Assembly (NCBI RefSeq): GCF_900078335.1
Contig: NZ_FKBR01000012.1
Span: forward strand, 267,618-331,617
Origin: Bordetella trematum
GTDB lineage: Bacteria; Pseudomonadota; Gammaproteobacteria; Burkholderiales; Burkholderiaceae_B
Direction of reading: 5' to 3'
DNA: 64,000 nt
Positions 24,706-33,768 of the stretch are shown one piece after another. Positions within the stretch are counted from its first letter, which is position 1; the number at the start of each line of letters is the position of its first letter. A program made the translations under genes and the position numbers. The notes below the pieces were generated by a model. It saw only the letters and a program-made list of their open reading frames with translations, had not been told where the DNA came from and made no database searches.

Positions 24706-25584
24706 TTAACGCAGGGCGCCGGATTGCTTGACCATCCAGACTGGCACGGCAGTCAGCACCAGCACCGCCACCAGCTGCACCCAGAGCGAACCATCCCAGG
24801 ACAGCTCGGGCATGACGCGGAAGTTCTGGCCGTACCAGTTGATCAGGGCCGTGCCGGGAATGAAAGCCGCCCACAGCACGCTGAACACCTTGGTCACGTT
24901 CAGATCGCTCATGGCCACGGTCTCGCCGGCCGCCCGCCAGTGAAAGCGCTGCCGTTCCAGCATGAAGCGCGCACGGCGCTGGACGCCTTCGATCTCGGTC
25001 ATCAGCTCCTGCACCCGGGCCAGCGCCGAACGGCGCAGGCGCTGCGTGGCCTGCTCGATATCGTCGAGCGACTGCAGCACATATGACAGCGGGGCGTTCA
25101 GGCTGTTCAGATGCCTGTCGACGCTGGACAGATCCTCCACCCCGCGCGTGTTGTTGGTGCCCACGTTGAGCTGGAAGGCGCGGATCGCCTGCAGGGGCGA
25201 CGACAGGTCCTGGTTGATGCGCTCCAGCACCCGCACCGTCTGAGACAGCAGCTGATGCAGCAGCACCAGGGCGATGGATTGCGGGCAGTCCGCCGCCATG
25301 CCCTGCGCCTGCAGCCGCTCCAGGGCCTCGCCCGGACGCAGCAGGGGGTGGCCCGTCTCGACCGTGAACAGCGAGCCGCCCTCGTCGGCCTCGCGCCACA
25401 GCAGGTCCGACACCACCAGCTTGCCTGCCTTGAGCCGGGTGCAGCGGATGCGCAGGGTCGCCGCGCCGCCCGCGGCCGCGCGCGGCACCAGGTCGACGTC
25501 GTGCAGACGCCCCAGGTCTTCCAGCGCCTGGAGATCGCCGGCGTGCAGGCGCTGCCAGGCGGGCAGTTCCTTGATGGCGTTCAT
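24706..25584 (-). CDS. CorA-like divalent cation transporter 3 (GQN filter)
   Basis: 292 aa: a cytoplasmic alpha/beta N-domain, long helices, then two C-terminal membrane helices. TM1 ends TALINWYGQNFRVMPELSW; canonical CorA has YGMN at this spot, so the filter Met is Gln. TM2 ends VWMVKQSGALR, with fewer positive charges than the KKRGW type of its paralogues. The MPEL loop is kept. The frame is open upstream, but ATG 25584 (MNAIKELPAWQ) overlaps the stop of corA-like gene 2 by four bases. Inner-membrane channel, expected to be pentameric; ion specificity may differ from Mg because of the filter. Confidence 0.8.
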   Translation of the reverse strand: MNAIKELPAWQRLHAGDLQALEDLGRLHDVDLVPRAAAGGAATLRIRCTRLKAGKLVVSDLLWREADEGGSLFTVETGHPLLRPGEALERLQAQGMAADCPQSIALVLLHQLLSQTVRVLERINQDLSSPLQAIRAFQLNVGTNNTRGVEDLSSVDRHLNSLNAPLSYVLQSLDDIEQATQRLRRSALARVQELMTEIEGVQRRARFMLERQRFHWRAAGETVAMSDLNVTKVFSVLWAAFIPGTALINWYGQNFRVMPELSWDGSLWVQLVAVLVLTAVPVWMVKQSGALR

Positions 25585-26534
25585 CGCATCCACCCCTTGC
25601 GCTTGATGTAGAACAGCGGCATGAGCGAGAAGAATCCCGTCAGCCCCATGACCAGCCACTCGCCCCACACCAGCTCCAGCTCGGGCATGTAGGCAAAGTT
25701 CTGCCCGTAGAAAGCCGCCAGCAGCGTGGGCGGCGTAAACACGGCCGTCACCACCGTGAACACCTTGATGACCTGGTTCTGCTTGAGATCCAGCGTGGTC
25801 ATCAGCGACTGCTGCAGATTGCGGATCTTGTCGTGCTGGAAGCGGGCATAACGGCGCAGGCTATGGATGTCCGACAGCAGCATGTTCAGACTCTGCGACA
25901 GCGTAGCGCTGCGCGCAAAGCGCCGCAGCCAGCGTCCGGCGCGCGCCAGCATCAACTGCCCTTCCACCATGCGCGCGACCAGTTCCTCGGCCTCGCCCAG
26001 GGCGATCGCGGTGCCGGCGATGTCGGCCACGCCGGCCTGGCGCTTGGACATCTCGAAGCCCCCGCTGGCCACCGCCACGGTTTCGCTGCGCGTGTCGAGC
26101 TGCTCGGACAGCTCGCTGACCGCCGCGCGCGCCGAATCATTGAGCACCTCGATGAGGGTGAACAATATCGTGGCCGGATCCAGCCTGCGCCCGGCGCGCT
26201 GCGCCTGCAGCAACTGCTCGCCGGCCACGTCCAGGGCCTCCAGGCGCACATCCTGCTCCACGCTGATCAACTGATCCTCGCCCAGCATGAACAGCACGCA
26301 GGTTTCCTGGTACTTCTGATGCTGGCGTATGACCATCTCGACCGGCACCAGTACGAAGCCCGCCTCTTCGATGGCGGCGCGCCCGCGCATCAGCGACAGG
26401 TCGATGCCATGACGGCGCTGCACTGCCGCCAGCGCATCGGTCTGGCTGGCCGACAGGCGCAACCAGCCTGCCTGCTGCAGCCGCGTATCGCCCTGGCCCT
26501 GCGCCAGGGGCAAGGCATTCTGAACTTGCGTCAC
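25581..26534 (-). CDS. CorA-like divalent cation transporter 2 (GQN filter)
   Basis: 317 aa. TM1 and filter: VIKVFTVVTAVFTPPTLLAAFYGQNFAYMPELEL; TM2: WLVMGLTGFFSLMPLFYIKRKGWMR. GQN replaces GMN, the MPEL loop and basic tail are kept. The N-terminal cytoplasmic domain ends in a long helix (LRRYARFQHDKIRNLQQSLMTTLDLKQNQ) that lines the pore in known CorA structures. Stop overlaps the start of CorA-like gene 3 (ATGA), and the gene begins three bases after the stop of the acidic-tail TM protein, so all are tightly coupled. Confidence 0.85.
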   Translation of the reverse strand: MTQVQNALPLAQGQGDTRLQQAGWLRLSASQTDALAAVQRRHGIDLSLMRGRAAIEEAGFVLVPVEMVIRQHQKYQETCVLFMLGEDQLISVEQDVRLEALDVAGEQLLQAQRAGRRLDPATILFTLIEVLNDSARAAVSELSEQLDTRSETVAVASGGFEMSKRQAGVADIAGTAIALGEAEELVARMVEGQLMLARAGRWLRRFARSATLSQSLNMLLSDIHSLRRYARFQHDKIRNLQQSLMTTLDLKQNQVIKVFTVVTAVFTPPTLLAAFYGQNFAYMPELELVWGEWLVMGLTGFFSLMPLFYIKRKGWMR

Positions 26535-26537
26535 GGC

Positions 26538-26867
26538 CTAGTCCCCCTGCGCGCCGCCGGCGGCGCCTTCTTCGACCACCACGACCTCCTCGCCCTGCTC
26601 CGGCATCAGATAGACGCCGTACAGGTGCAAGGCCGCGAAACTCCCCAGGATCAGGGCATACAGCACGATCACGGCCATCATGATCTCGCGTTCGATCTGA
26701 GCGGTGCGCGGCCGCTCGGCGCGGGCGCGGTCAATGGCCTGGCGGCGCTGCAACGCCGCCGCGTTCTCATCCTGCTGCAGCGTGAGATCGGCATTCCATA
26801 CCAGACCATGCAGGCCGCCCACGGCCAGGGGCGAGACGGCGCTCGATGAGTTCAGCTTGTTCGACAT
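26538..26867 (-). CDS. Single-TM protein with acidic C-terminal tail
   Basis: 109 aa, start ATG 26867 after ACGAGGAATTC. Residues 1-72 are hydrophilic (MSNKLNSSSAVSPLAVGG...), residues about 74-93 are a membrane helix (MMAVIVLYALILGSFAALHL), and the end is EQGEEVVVVEEGAAGGAQGD with five acidic residues. Encoded between two CorA-like genes, with three bases to the second. Family not recognised. Possible subunit or regulator of the channels; positive-inside rule suggests the acidic tail is periplasmic, where it could attract divalent cations. Confidence 0.75.
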   Translation of the reverse strand: MSNKLNSSSAVSPLAVGGLHGLVWNADLTLQQDENAAALQRRQAIDRARAERPRTAQIEREIMMAVIVLYALILGSFAALHLYGVYLMPEQGEEVVVVEEGAAGGAQGD

Positions 26868-26893
26868 CGGAATTCCTCGTATCGGTATAACTT

Positions 26894-26922
26894 GCTCAGG
26901 CGTTCGGTCCAGGCGCCTGAGC
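26894..26922 (-). promoter_or_regulatory. Intercistronic hairpin after corA-like gene 1
   Basis: Perfect 9-base arms (26894-26902, 26914-26922) around 11 bases, in the 68-base gap between CorA-like gene 1 and the 109-aa TM gene. No T-run. Likely a processing or mRNA-stability element. Confidence 0.4.
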
Positions 26923-26935
26923 CGGATGAATGGGC

Positions 26936-27853
26936 CTAGCGCAGCCAGCCGCGCCGCTTCACGTACAGCAAGGGCAGCAAAGCCAGAACGGCCGTCAGGA
27001 CAATGATCATGGGCTCGCCGTACTGCCATTCCAGGATCGGCATATTGGCCACGTTCATGCTGTAGTAGGTGGAAATCAGCATCGCCGGCAGGAACACCGC
27101 CGTGATCACCGAAAACACCTTGACGATCTGGTTCTGCTTGACGTTGAGCGCCATGTTGTTGGTGGTCTGCAGCAGCCGCACGCGGTCATGCACGAAGCTG
27201 ACGTGCTCCTCGACCGCCTCGATGTCGTCGATCAGCGTATGGAACAGGGGTTTGAGCTGCGCCTGGGCGGCAGGCAGGCGCGCCAGGGCGTGACGCGCGG
27301 CCAGAGCCAGCTGCAACTGGCTCTCGATACAGTCGGACAGCAGTTTTTCCACCTCGCCCAGATCCAGCTGGGCCGCCACCACATCACTCACGCCGAAATC
27401 GCGATCGCGCGACTCCAGGCTGTTGAGCACCGAGTTGGTCTGCACCAGGACCTTGCCCAGATCATGGTTGAGCGAATCAAGCAACTCGTCGGTCGCATCG
27501 TTGATGGCCTGCAGAATCACGGCAAAGCACTCGAAGGCATCGTTGTCGCGACCGTCCTGAGCGATGCGCAGTTCGGCGGTCTGCAGCGGAGCCGGCGCGG
27601 GCGCAGGCTCCAGCGACACCACCGCCTGGCGCCCGACCGCAAAAACCACCCGGCTGATTTTCTTCTGGCCCTGCTCCACGCTCAGGAAAGTGATCGGGAA
27701 ATAGCTGAATTCGCCGTCCTGGCTGACGTTGCCCTGCACTGCCCGGACAATATCGATACCCAGCGAACGCTGAATCTCATCGAGCCGCTGCGTCTGGGTC
27801 GCGTCAACGCGCAACCAGGGGCGGCCCGCATCTCGTTTGTCTATCGTGTTCAT
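26936..27853 (-). CDS. CorA-like divalent cation transporter 1 (SMN filter)
   Basis: 305 aa. TM1 and filter: IVKVFSVITAVFLPAMLISTYYSMNVANMPILEW; the Gly of GMN is Ser, and the loop reads NMPIL instead of MPEL. TM2: PMIIVLTAVLALLPLLYVKRRGWLR. The N-domain contains a beta-rich half (GEFSYFPITFLSVEQGQKKISRVVFAVGRQAVVSLE) and a helical half. It starts within the stop of the upstream acidic-tail protein (ATGA overlap). First of three CorA paralogues in one operon; each differs at the filter, so hetero-oligomers or different ions are possible. Confidence 0.85.
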   Translation of the reverse strand: MNTIDKRDAGRPWLRVDATQTQRLDEIQRSLGIDIVRAVQGNVSQDGEFSYFPITFLSVEQGQKKISRVVFAVGRQAVVSLEPAPAPAPLQTAELRIAQDGRDNDAFECFAVILQAINDATDELLDSLNHDLGKVLVQTNSVLNSLESRDRDFGVSDVVAAQLDLGEVEKLLSDCIESQLQLALAARHALARLPAAQAQLKPLFHTLIDDIEAVEEHVSFVHDRVRLLQTTNNMALNVKQNQIVKVFSVITAVFLPAMLISTYYSMNVANMPILEWQYGEPMIIVLTAVLALLPLLYVKRRGWLR

Positions 27854-28167
27854 GGTTCATCCTGCTCGGACTCTGAAGAAGAATCGGCCTTGATCGCACG
27901 CGCGCTTTCATAGAAACCAGCGTGCGAACCGGACGTGGAAGACGTCTTGGTTTCCAGGTCGTAATTGAAGAAATGCAGGGCAGTCACCGCCAGCACCAGG
28001 ATTCCCCAGGTGTAGCCCAGCATGGAAAACGACAGGCGCTCATAGCGCGACCAGCGCCACGGCCCCCTGGGCGCGGCACCCGAGGGGCGCCTCGTCGGGC
28101 GGCTCCAGACACCCGCCTGCACGGCGGCGCACACGCCGGACGGCGCAGCGCGTTGGGGATGCGACAT
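27850..28167 (-). CDS. Single-TM protein with acidic C-terminal tail, first operon gene
   Basis: 105 aa after GAGGTCGCGAT. The first 45 residues are Arg/Pro-rich and cytoplasmic, residues about 47-66 form a membrane helix (SFSMLGYTWGILVLAVTALHFF), and the rest is polar, ending KADSSSESEQDEP. Same plan as the 109-aa protein encoded two genes on: basic N-part, one helix, acidic tail. Stop overlaps the CorA-like gene 1 start by four bases, showing translational coupling. No family recognised. First structural gene after the long leader region. Confidence 0.75.
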   Translation of the reverse strand: MSHPQRAAPSGVCAAVQAGVWSRPTRRPSGAAPRGPWRWSRYERLSFSMLGYTWGILVLAVTALHFFNYDLETKTSSTSGSHAGFYESARAIKADSSSESEQDEP

Positions 28168-28257
28168 ATCGCGACCTCATCAAATAACGCCGACCCGCGA
28201 ACGCGGTGCGCACGCAGGCGCAGCCGCCACCGCAGCGGCAGACACAAAACAGAAAGG

Positions 28258-28307
28258 AAAAAACTAGTGGCCCGGCCCGCGCTGATGCGTAGCGGGGCGC
28301 GCCGGGC
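28258..28307 (-). terminator. Candidate attenuator in the cation-operon leader
   Basis: A stem of 11 pairs with a 2-base bulge (28270-28276 with 28301-28307 and 28279-28282 with 28297-28300), followed on the minus strand by six spacer bases and six T (28263-28258). The spacer is longer than in classic intrinsic terminators. It lies about 90 bases before the first structural gene and overlaps the end of the 45-codon ORF, an arrangement fit for attenuation. Confidence 0.45.
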
Positions 28308-28401
28308 GGCCATGCGCGGCGCAGGCGACAAGCAGGGCGGTGCCTGCGCACAGCGTGCTCAGGCCAGGGCGGCGGCAACAGGCAAACAGAAAAGACAGCA
28401 T
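28264..28401 (-). CDS. Small hydrophobic ORF in the leader region
   Basis: 45 codons, MLSFLFACCRRPGLSTLCAGTA then LLVACAAHGRPARP. GAGGA lies six bases before ATG 28401. The peptide has one hydrophobic stretch (residues 14-29) and four cysteines, and its 3' end runs into the candidate attenuator hairpin. It could be a small membrane protein or a second leader peptide. No family is recognised and expression is unproven. Confidence 0.35.
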   Translation of the reverse strand: MLSFLFACCRRPGLSTLCAGTALLVACAAHGRPARPATHQRGPGH

Positions 28402-28445
28402 GGCTCGTCCTCGGGGCGCACACGGCCCCGGGCGGCCCGGCGCAA

Positions 28446-28550
28446 TCAACGCGTCGGCTGCTTCAGGGTCCGGGCCCGACAGATGGCTTTCGGAAAGGAT
28501 GCGGAAACGGGATCAGGCGCGCTGCGGCGCCTCGGCGGCTCGGGATCCAT
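28446..28550 (-). CDS. MgtL-like leader peptide
   Basis: 34 codons beginning MDPEPPRRRSAPDP and ending in a basic tail. AGGAG sits six bases before the ATG, an ideal site. The enterobacterial MgtL leader, as I recall it, begins MDPEPTPLP or MEPDPTPLP and then has basic residues; alternating acidic residues and prolines make ribosomes fall off at low cytoplasmic Mg and so switch on mgtA. Here the same motif precedes an operon of three CorA-like channels. Two hairpins lie upstream and a candidate attenuator downstream. Similarity is short, so convergent chance is possible. Confidence 0.6.
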   Translation of the reverse strand: MDPEPPRRRSAPDPVSASFPKAICRARTLKQPTR

Positions 28551-28565
28551 CGCTTGCTCCTGATG

Positions 28566-28584
28566 ACCGGCCCGCAAGGCCGGT
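28566..28584 (-). promoter_or_regulatory. Hairpin just upstream of the leader-peptide ribosome site
   Basis: ACCGGCC-N5-GGCCGGT with perfect 7-base arms, ending five bases before the Shine-Dalgarno of the MDPEPP peptide. It belongs to the probable 5' leader of the cation operon. Confidence 0.45.
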
Positions 28585-28669
28585 GAGAACGGTCGCTGAC
28601 CTCGCGCTGGCGCAAGGCCCCCCTCCTCGCCCTGGCGCCTTGTCCTCGGACAGGCTGGGGCGGGATCAG

Positions 28670-28692
28670 GCGATGCCGCAGACAGGCATCGC
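28670..28692 (-). promoter_or_regulatory. Second hairpin in the leader region
   Basis: GCGATGCC-N7-GGCATCGC, perfect 8-base arms. Together with the hairpin at 28566-28584 it frames the upstream part of the leader. It might instead terminate the 214-aa gene upstream. Confidence 0.4.
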
Positions 28693-28776
28693 TGACAGTT
28701 CGAAATTCTCACATGGTCGCGCCACGGCGGCCAGCAAGCATTGGGATGTCGGCCCCCGCCACCGGGTCACTCCGGC

Positions 28777-28790
28777 TATACCTTGGTATA
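28777..28790. promoter_or_regulatory. Palindrome TATACC-TT-GGTATA
   Basis: Six-base inverted arms separated by two bases, directly after the stop codon of the 214-aa gene and upstream of the leader. Operator-like; the regulator is unknown. The 28168-28790 gap otherwise contains only the leader elements listed here. Confidence 0.4.
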
Positions 28791-29435
28791 TCAGCGCCCC
28801 GTTTCGCGGCGCGGCAACGATGCGCTGATCCAGGGCGTCGCCTCGAACAACGAGAACAGTTTCTCGATGGCCCCCACGATGCGGGTCAGCGAATCGAGAT
28901 CCTCCTGCCCGGCCAGCAGGCCGCGCCAGACGCGGCCCTCGTGCGTGATCACCTGCAGGTGACTATAGATTTCGGCCACCACCACCAGATCCGGATGGTC
29001 CAGCGCCGTCGCCTTCTCCACATGGCCGTCGAGCGCGTCAAAGGAGAAACCCGCGCGCGGACCGCGCAGATAGGTCTTCAGGCCGTCCAGGTCCGAACGC
29101 GCACAGGCCATGCGCAAAGTCTGCAGATCGCTCCAGGCCGCCAGGATATTGCCCACCAGCATGCGCCGGAACAACTCGGCCACGGCGGCCTGCTTGAGCC
29201 TGTCCTTGCGGTCCTGCACGGACGACAGCCACAAGGCCACCACCACTGCGCCCACGGTGCCGCTGGCGGTCATCACTTCCAGCAGCTTGATCTCCTGCAG
29301 CAGCCCATCGCGGCTGCCAGCCACCCAGGCCACCAGCATGCCGCCCAGGACAACGGCGAGCACCAACAGCACGACCCAGCTCCGGCCGAGGCCTTCCCGT
29401 CGGGGTGTATTCGGTTCTGATTTTTTTTGACTCAC
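28791..29435 (-). CDS. Two-TM membrane protein of unknown function
   Basis: 214 aa from GTG 29435, which has AAGGTGG upstream. Two membrane helices (residues about 18-40 WVVLLVLAVVLGGMLVAWVAG and 55-72 VMTASGTVGAVVVALWL) are followed by a 140-residue helical cytoplasmic domain without recognised motifs. Codons 3-5 contain eight A in a row, which makes slippage conceivable. Same strand as the cation cluster, but 620 bases upstream of its first structural gene with a leader in between, so probably a separate transcript. Confidence 0.6.
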   Translation of the reverse strand: MSQKKSEPNTPRREGLGRSWVVLLVLAVVLGGMLVAWVAGSRDGLLQEIKLLEVMTASGTVGAVVVALWLSSVQDRKDRLKQAAVAELFRRMLVGNILAAWSDLQTLRMACARSDLDGLKTYLRGPRAGFSFDALDGHVEKATALDHPDLVVVAEIYSHLQVITHEGRVWRGLLAGQEDLDSLTRIVGAIEKLFSLFEATPWISASLPRRETGR

Positions 29436-29511
29436 CGGCGGCCACCTTGAATATGCGCTAGGTGAATCATACCTAAGCGCGGTGGCGCCGCCCGCAGCGG
29501 CGCACAGACCG

Positions 29512-29766
29512 TCAGCGGATGCTCGCCCGGCGCAAACGGGCCAGTTCGGCCTGGTTCAGGCGACGCGCCTCATCTTCGGCGTACTGCCGCTCGCCGGGCT
29601 CATAGGCCCCCTCATACAGGCAAGCCTTGCGATTGCTGACGCAATCATTCTTGGGTGGGGAACTGAACCAACTGCTCACCACATCAGCGGCCTTCGTGGA
29701 ACACCCCGCCATGACGACAGTGGCAAACAACACTGCGGTGCAACGCAGCAGAGTTTTGGCGGACAT
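29512..29766 (-). CDS. Small lipoprotein
   Basis: 84 aa from ATG 29766 (MSAKTLLRCTAVLFATVVMAGCST). The lipobox VMAGC puts the lipidated Cys near residue 21. The mature part is polar, with two further Cys (NDCVSNRKACLYEG) that could form a disulphide. Outer-membrane or inner-membrane anchoring cannot be firmly told; Ser at +2 favours the outer membrane. No family recognised. Confidence 0.65.
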   Translation of the reverse strand: MSAKTLLRCTAVLFATVVMAGCSTKAADVVSSWFSSPPKNDCVSNRKACLYEGAYEPGERQYAEDEARRLNQAELARLRRASIR

Positions 29767-29904
29767 GAATCTCCCTGACAATAGCGCTTACGACAACAAG
29801 GCAATTTATAGCAGGCTATTCCGGCCTGTCGGGACAGAAGCGCCGACATTGCCGGCAATAGCGTTTCCAATTGCGACAGGCCGCCGGCAAAACCGAAGCC
29901 GCTC

Positions 29905-30558
29905 TCAGTGGCGATACCAGCGCTGCACCGGCGCCAGCAGAATCACCAACGCCGTGCCGACCCACATGGCCCAGGAAAACGCCAGCAGCGCCCCGGCCGC
30001 GGCCGCGCCGACAAAATACGCACCCCAGGCCAGCAACAAGGCCGCGCCCGGCCCGCGCTTGCCCGGCGCCGCGCCAAAAAAAGGCACCAGCACCAAGGCC
30101 TGCGCGCACAGCTGGGCAAGTTTGGACAGCGTACTGGTCACCACGACCGTGCTGACCGTGGAGCCCCCCACCCCGACGATGACGCTGGCCTGCACCCCCA
30201 TGGCCGCCGTGGTCACCGCCAGCCACGCGCTGCCGGCCGGATCCAGACAGGCCGCCACCACCAGCAGCGCGCACTCCAGAAACAGGGGAACCTGATACAA
30301 CCACCTCCTGTCCGGCGGAAAACATCCGCCCACCAGCGCCCCCAGGAAGAACGTCAGCAAGGTAGAAAGCCGGTCGAGCGCCGTGCCCCACTCCTGTTGC
30401 GCCAGGGCCATGCCGGCCAGCACCGTATTGCCGGTCATATTGGCCGCGAACACGCCATGGTGGGCATAGCCCAGCGCATCGATATAACCGCAGGCCAGGC
30501 ACAACAACACCAGAGGCAACGCCGCCGGCGACGCGCCACGCAAATGAATATCCATCAC
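29905..30558 (-). CDS. DUF1275 (YoaK-type) membrane protein
   Basis: 217 aa, about six membrane helices. The family signature near the N-terminus is clear: CGYIDALGYAHHGVFAANMTGNTVLAGMAL. A later conserved stretch reads MGVQASVIVGVGGSTVSTVVVTSTLSKLA. Function is unknown for the family; it is an integral inner-membrane protein. It stands alone, divergent from the molybdopterin oxidoreductase gene with 140 bases between. Confidence 0.82.
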   Translation of the reverse strand: MMDIHLRGASPAALPLVLLCLACGYIDALGYAHHGVFAANMTGNTVLAGMALAQQEWGTALDRLSTLLTFFLGALVGGCFPPDRRWLYQVPLFLECALLVVAACLDPAGSAWLAVTTAAMGVQASVIVGVGGSTVSTVVVTSTLSKLAQLCAQALVLVPFFGAAPGKRGPGAALLLAWGAYFVGAAAAGALLAFSWAMWVGTALVILLAPVQRWYRH

Positions 30559-30698
30559 GCCAGCATAACTGAGGCCATGCCCTCATTTGGCACAACCCTG
30601 CGCATGCGTTATATCTGAGCGTTGAGGTTAGTGAAACTCAATGTCTCTATTGCCCCCCGTGGTCCGCAAGATCAGATCGTGACAAGGAGAAAGAACAG

Positions 30699-32969
<2,271 letters not shown>

Positions 32970-33026
32970 AGGGATCGGCCCGGCATGCCGCCAGCGCCGG
33001 GCCGATCAACGACGATGCGTGAAAAT

Positions 33027-33091
33027 GAACCGCCCCCGAAGGTTGGATAAACATCCAACTCACGGGGGCAGTTCAAAACGGGCCGTTTTGA
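33027..33091. repeat. Nested and adjacent inverted repeats upstream of the PACE gene
   Basis: Outer arms GAAC-n-GCCCCCG (33027-33038) and CGGGGGC-n-GTTC (33063-33074) enclose GTTGGAT-AAAC-ATCCAAC (33042-33059). Directly after, TCAAAACG-GGC-CGTTTTGA (33073-33091) forms another hairpin. Could end the ydeP-like transcript, bind a regulator of the efflux gene, or fold into a small RNA. The remaining 130 bases to the PACE gene show nothing else. Confidence 0.5.
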
Positions 33092-33223
33092 CAGGCACGG
33101 CCGGCTTCAGCTATAAAAAGGCGCGCAGGCGGAAACCGCGGCTCTGCAGGCGAACACCCTTCGCCAACGATCCTGTCACCCGGGGCGGACCGGAGTTAAC
33201 CCGGCCGCACACATGCAGGCTCA

Positions 33224-33688
33224 ATGGAAGTCACGTTGATCACGCTAAGCCCCCTCAAACGACGCATCGTCTACGTCTCGCTGTTCGAACTCTTCGCCAT
33301 CCTGCTGTCCACGCTCATCCTCATGGCCCTGAGCGACGGCAGCGCCCAGAATTCCCTGCCGGTCGCCGTCATCGTATCGGCCACCGCCGTCCTCTGGAAC
33401 TATCTCTACAACCTCGGCTTTGAAGCCTGGGAGCGCCGCAACCACGTCATGCAGCGCACCCTGCGCGTGCGCTGCATCCACGCCGTCGGCTTCGAAGGCG
33501 GGCTGCTGCTCTTCTGCCTGCCCGTCTACATGCTGTGGTACGGCGTCGGCCCCCTCGTTGCCCTGGGCATGGAACTGACACTGATGGTGTTCTTCCTGTT
33601 CTACACCTTCGTGTTCACGCTGGTCTTCGACAAAATCTTCACCCTGCCGCAGCACTACGCCAAGCTGACCCCTGCCGAGCAGGGCTGA
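33224..33688 (+). CDS. PACE-family multidrug efflux protein
   Basis: 154 aa, four membrane helices arranged as two BTP-type repeats, as in the chlorhexidine transporter AceI. Repeat 1: RRIVYVSLFELFAILLSTLIL, with the essential Glu in the first helix; repeat 2: LRVRCIHAVGFEGGLLLFCLPV, which repeats the R-x-x-H-x-x-x-FE motif. A conserved WNYLYNLGFEAWERR links the halves. Proton-driven export of cationic biocides across the inner membrane is the family role. Stands alone after the inverted-repeat region. Confidence 0.85.
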   Translation: MEVTLITLSPLKRRIVYVSLFELFAILLSTLILMALSDGSAQNSLPVAVIVSATAVLWNYLYNLGFEAWERRNHVMQRTLRVRCIHAVGFEGGLLLFCLPVYMLWYGVGPLVALGMELTLMVFFLFYTFVFTLVFDKIFTLPQHYAKLTPAEQG

Positions 33689-33702
33689 ACCGCTGCAATG
33701 AA

Positions 33703-33727
33703 CAAGGCGCCGGATTGCGGCGCCTTG
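33703..33727. terminator. Hairpin between convergent PACE and Bug genes
   Basis: CAAGGCGCC-N7-GGCGCCTTG, perfect 9-base arms, between the two stop codons. Probably works in both directions. Confidence 0.5.
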
Positions 33728-33768
33728 CAGTCAAAGGGCTGCCCTCCGGCGCCCGCCTCAAAAACACC

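Noticed and set aside
22722-24731. Open frame of 669 codons on the plus strand opposite the ATPase-porin fusion
   Set aside because: Gln/Arg/Pro-rich without motifs; the minus strand holds recognisable ATPase and porin sequence.
28168-28790. M-box magnesium riboswitch upstream of the CorA-like operon
   Set aside because: I looked for the conserved M-box core and did not see it; the leader instead shows a small ORF and hairpins.
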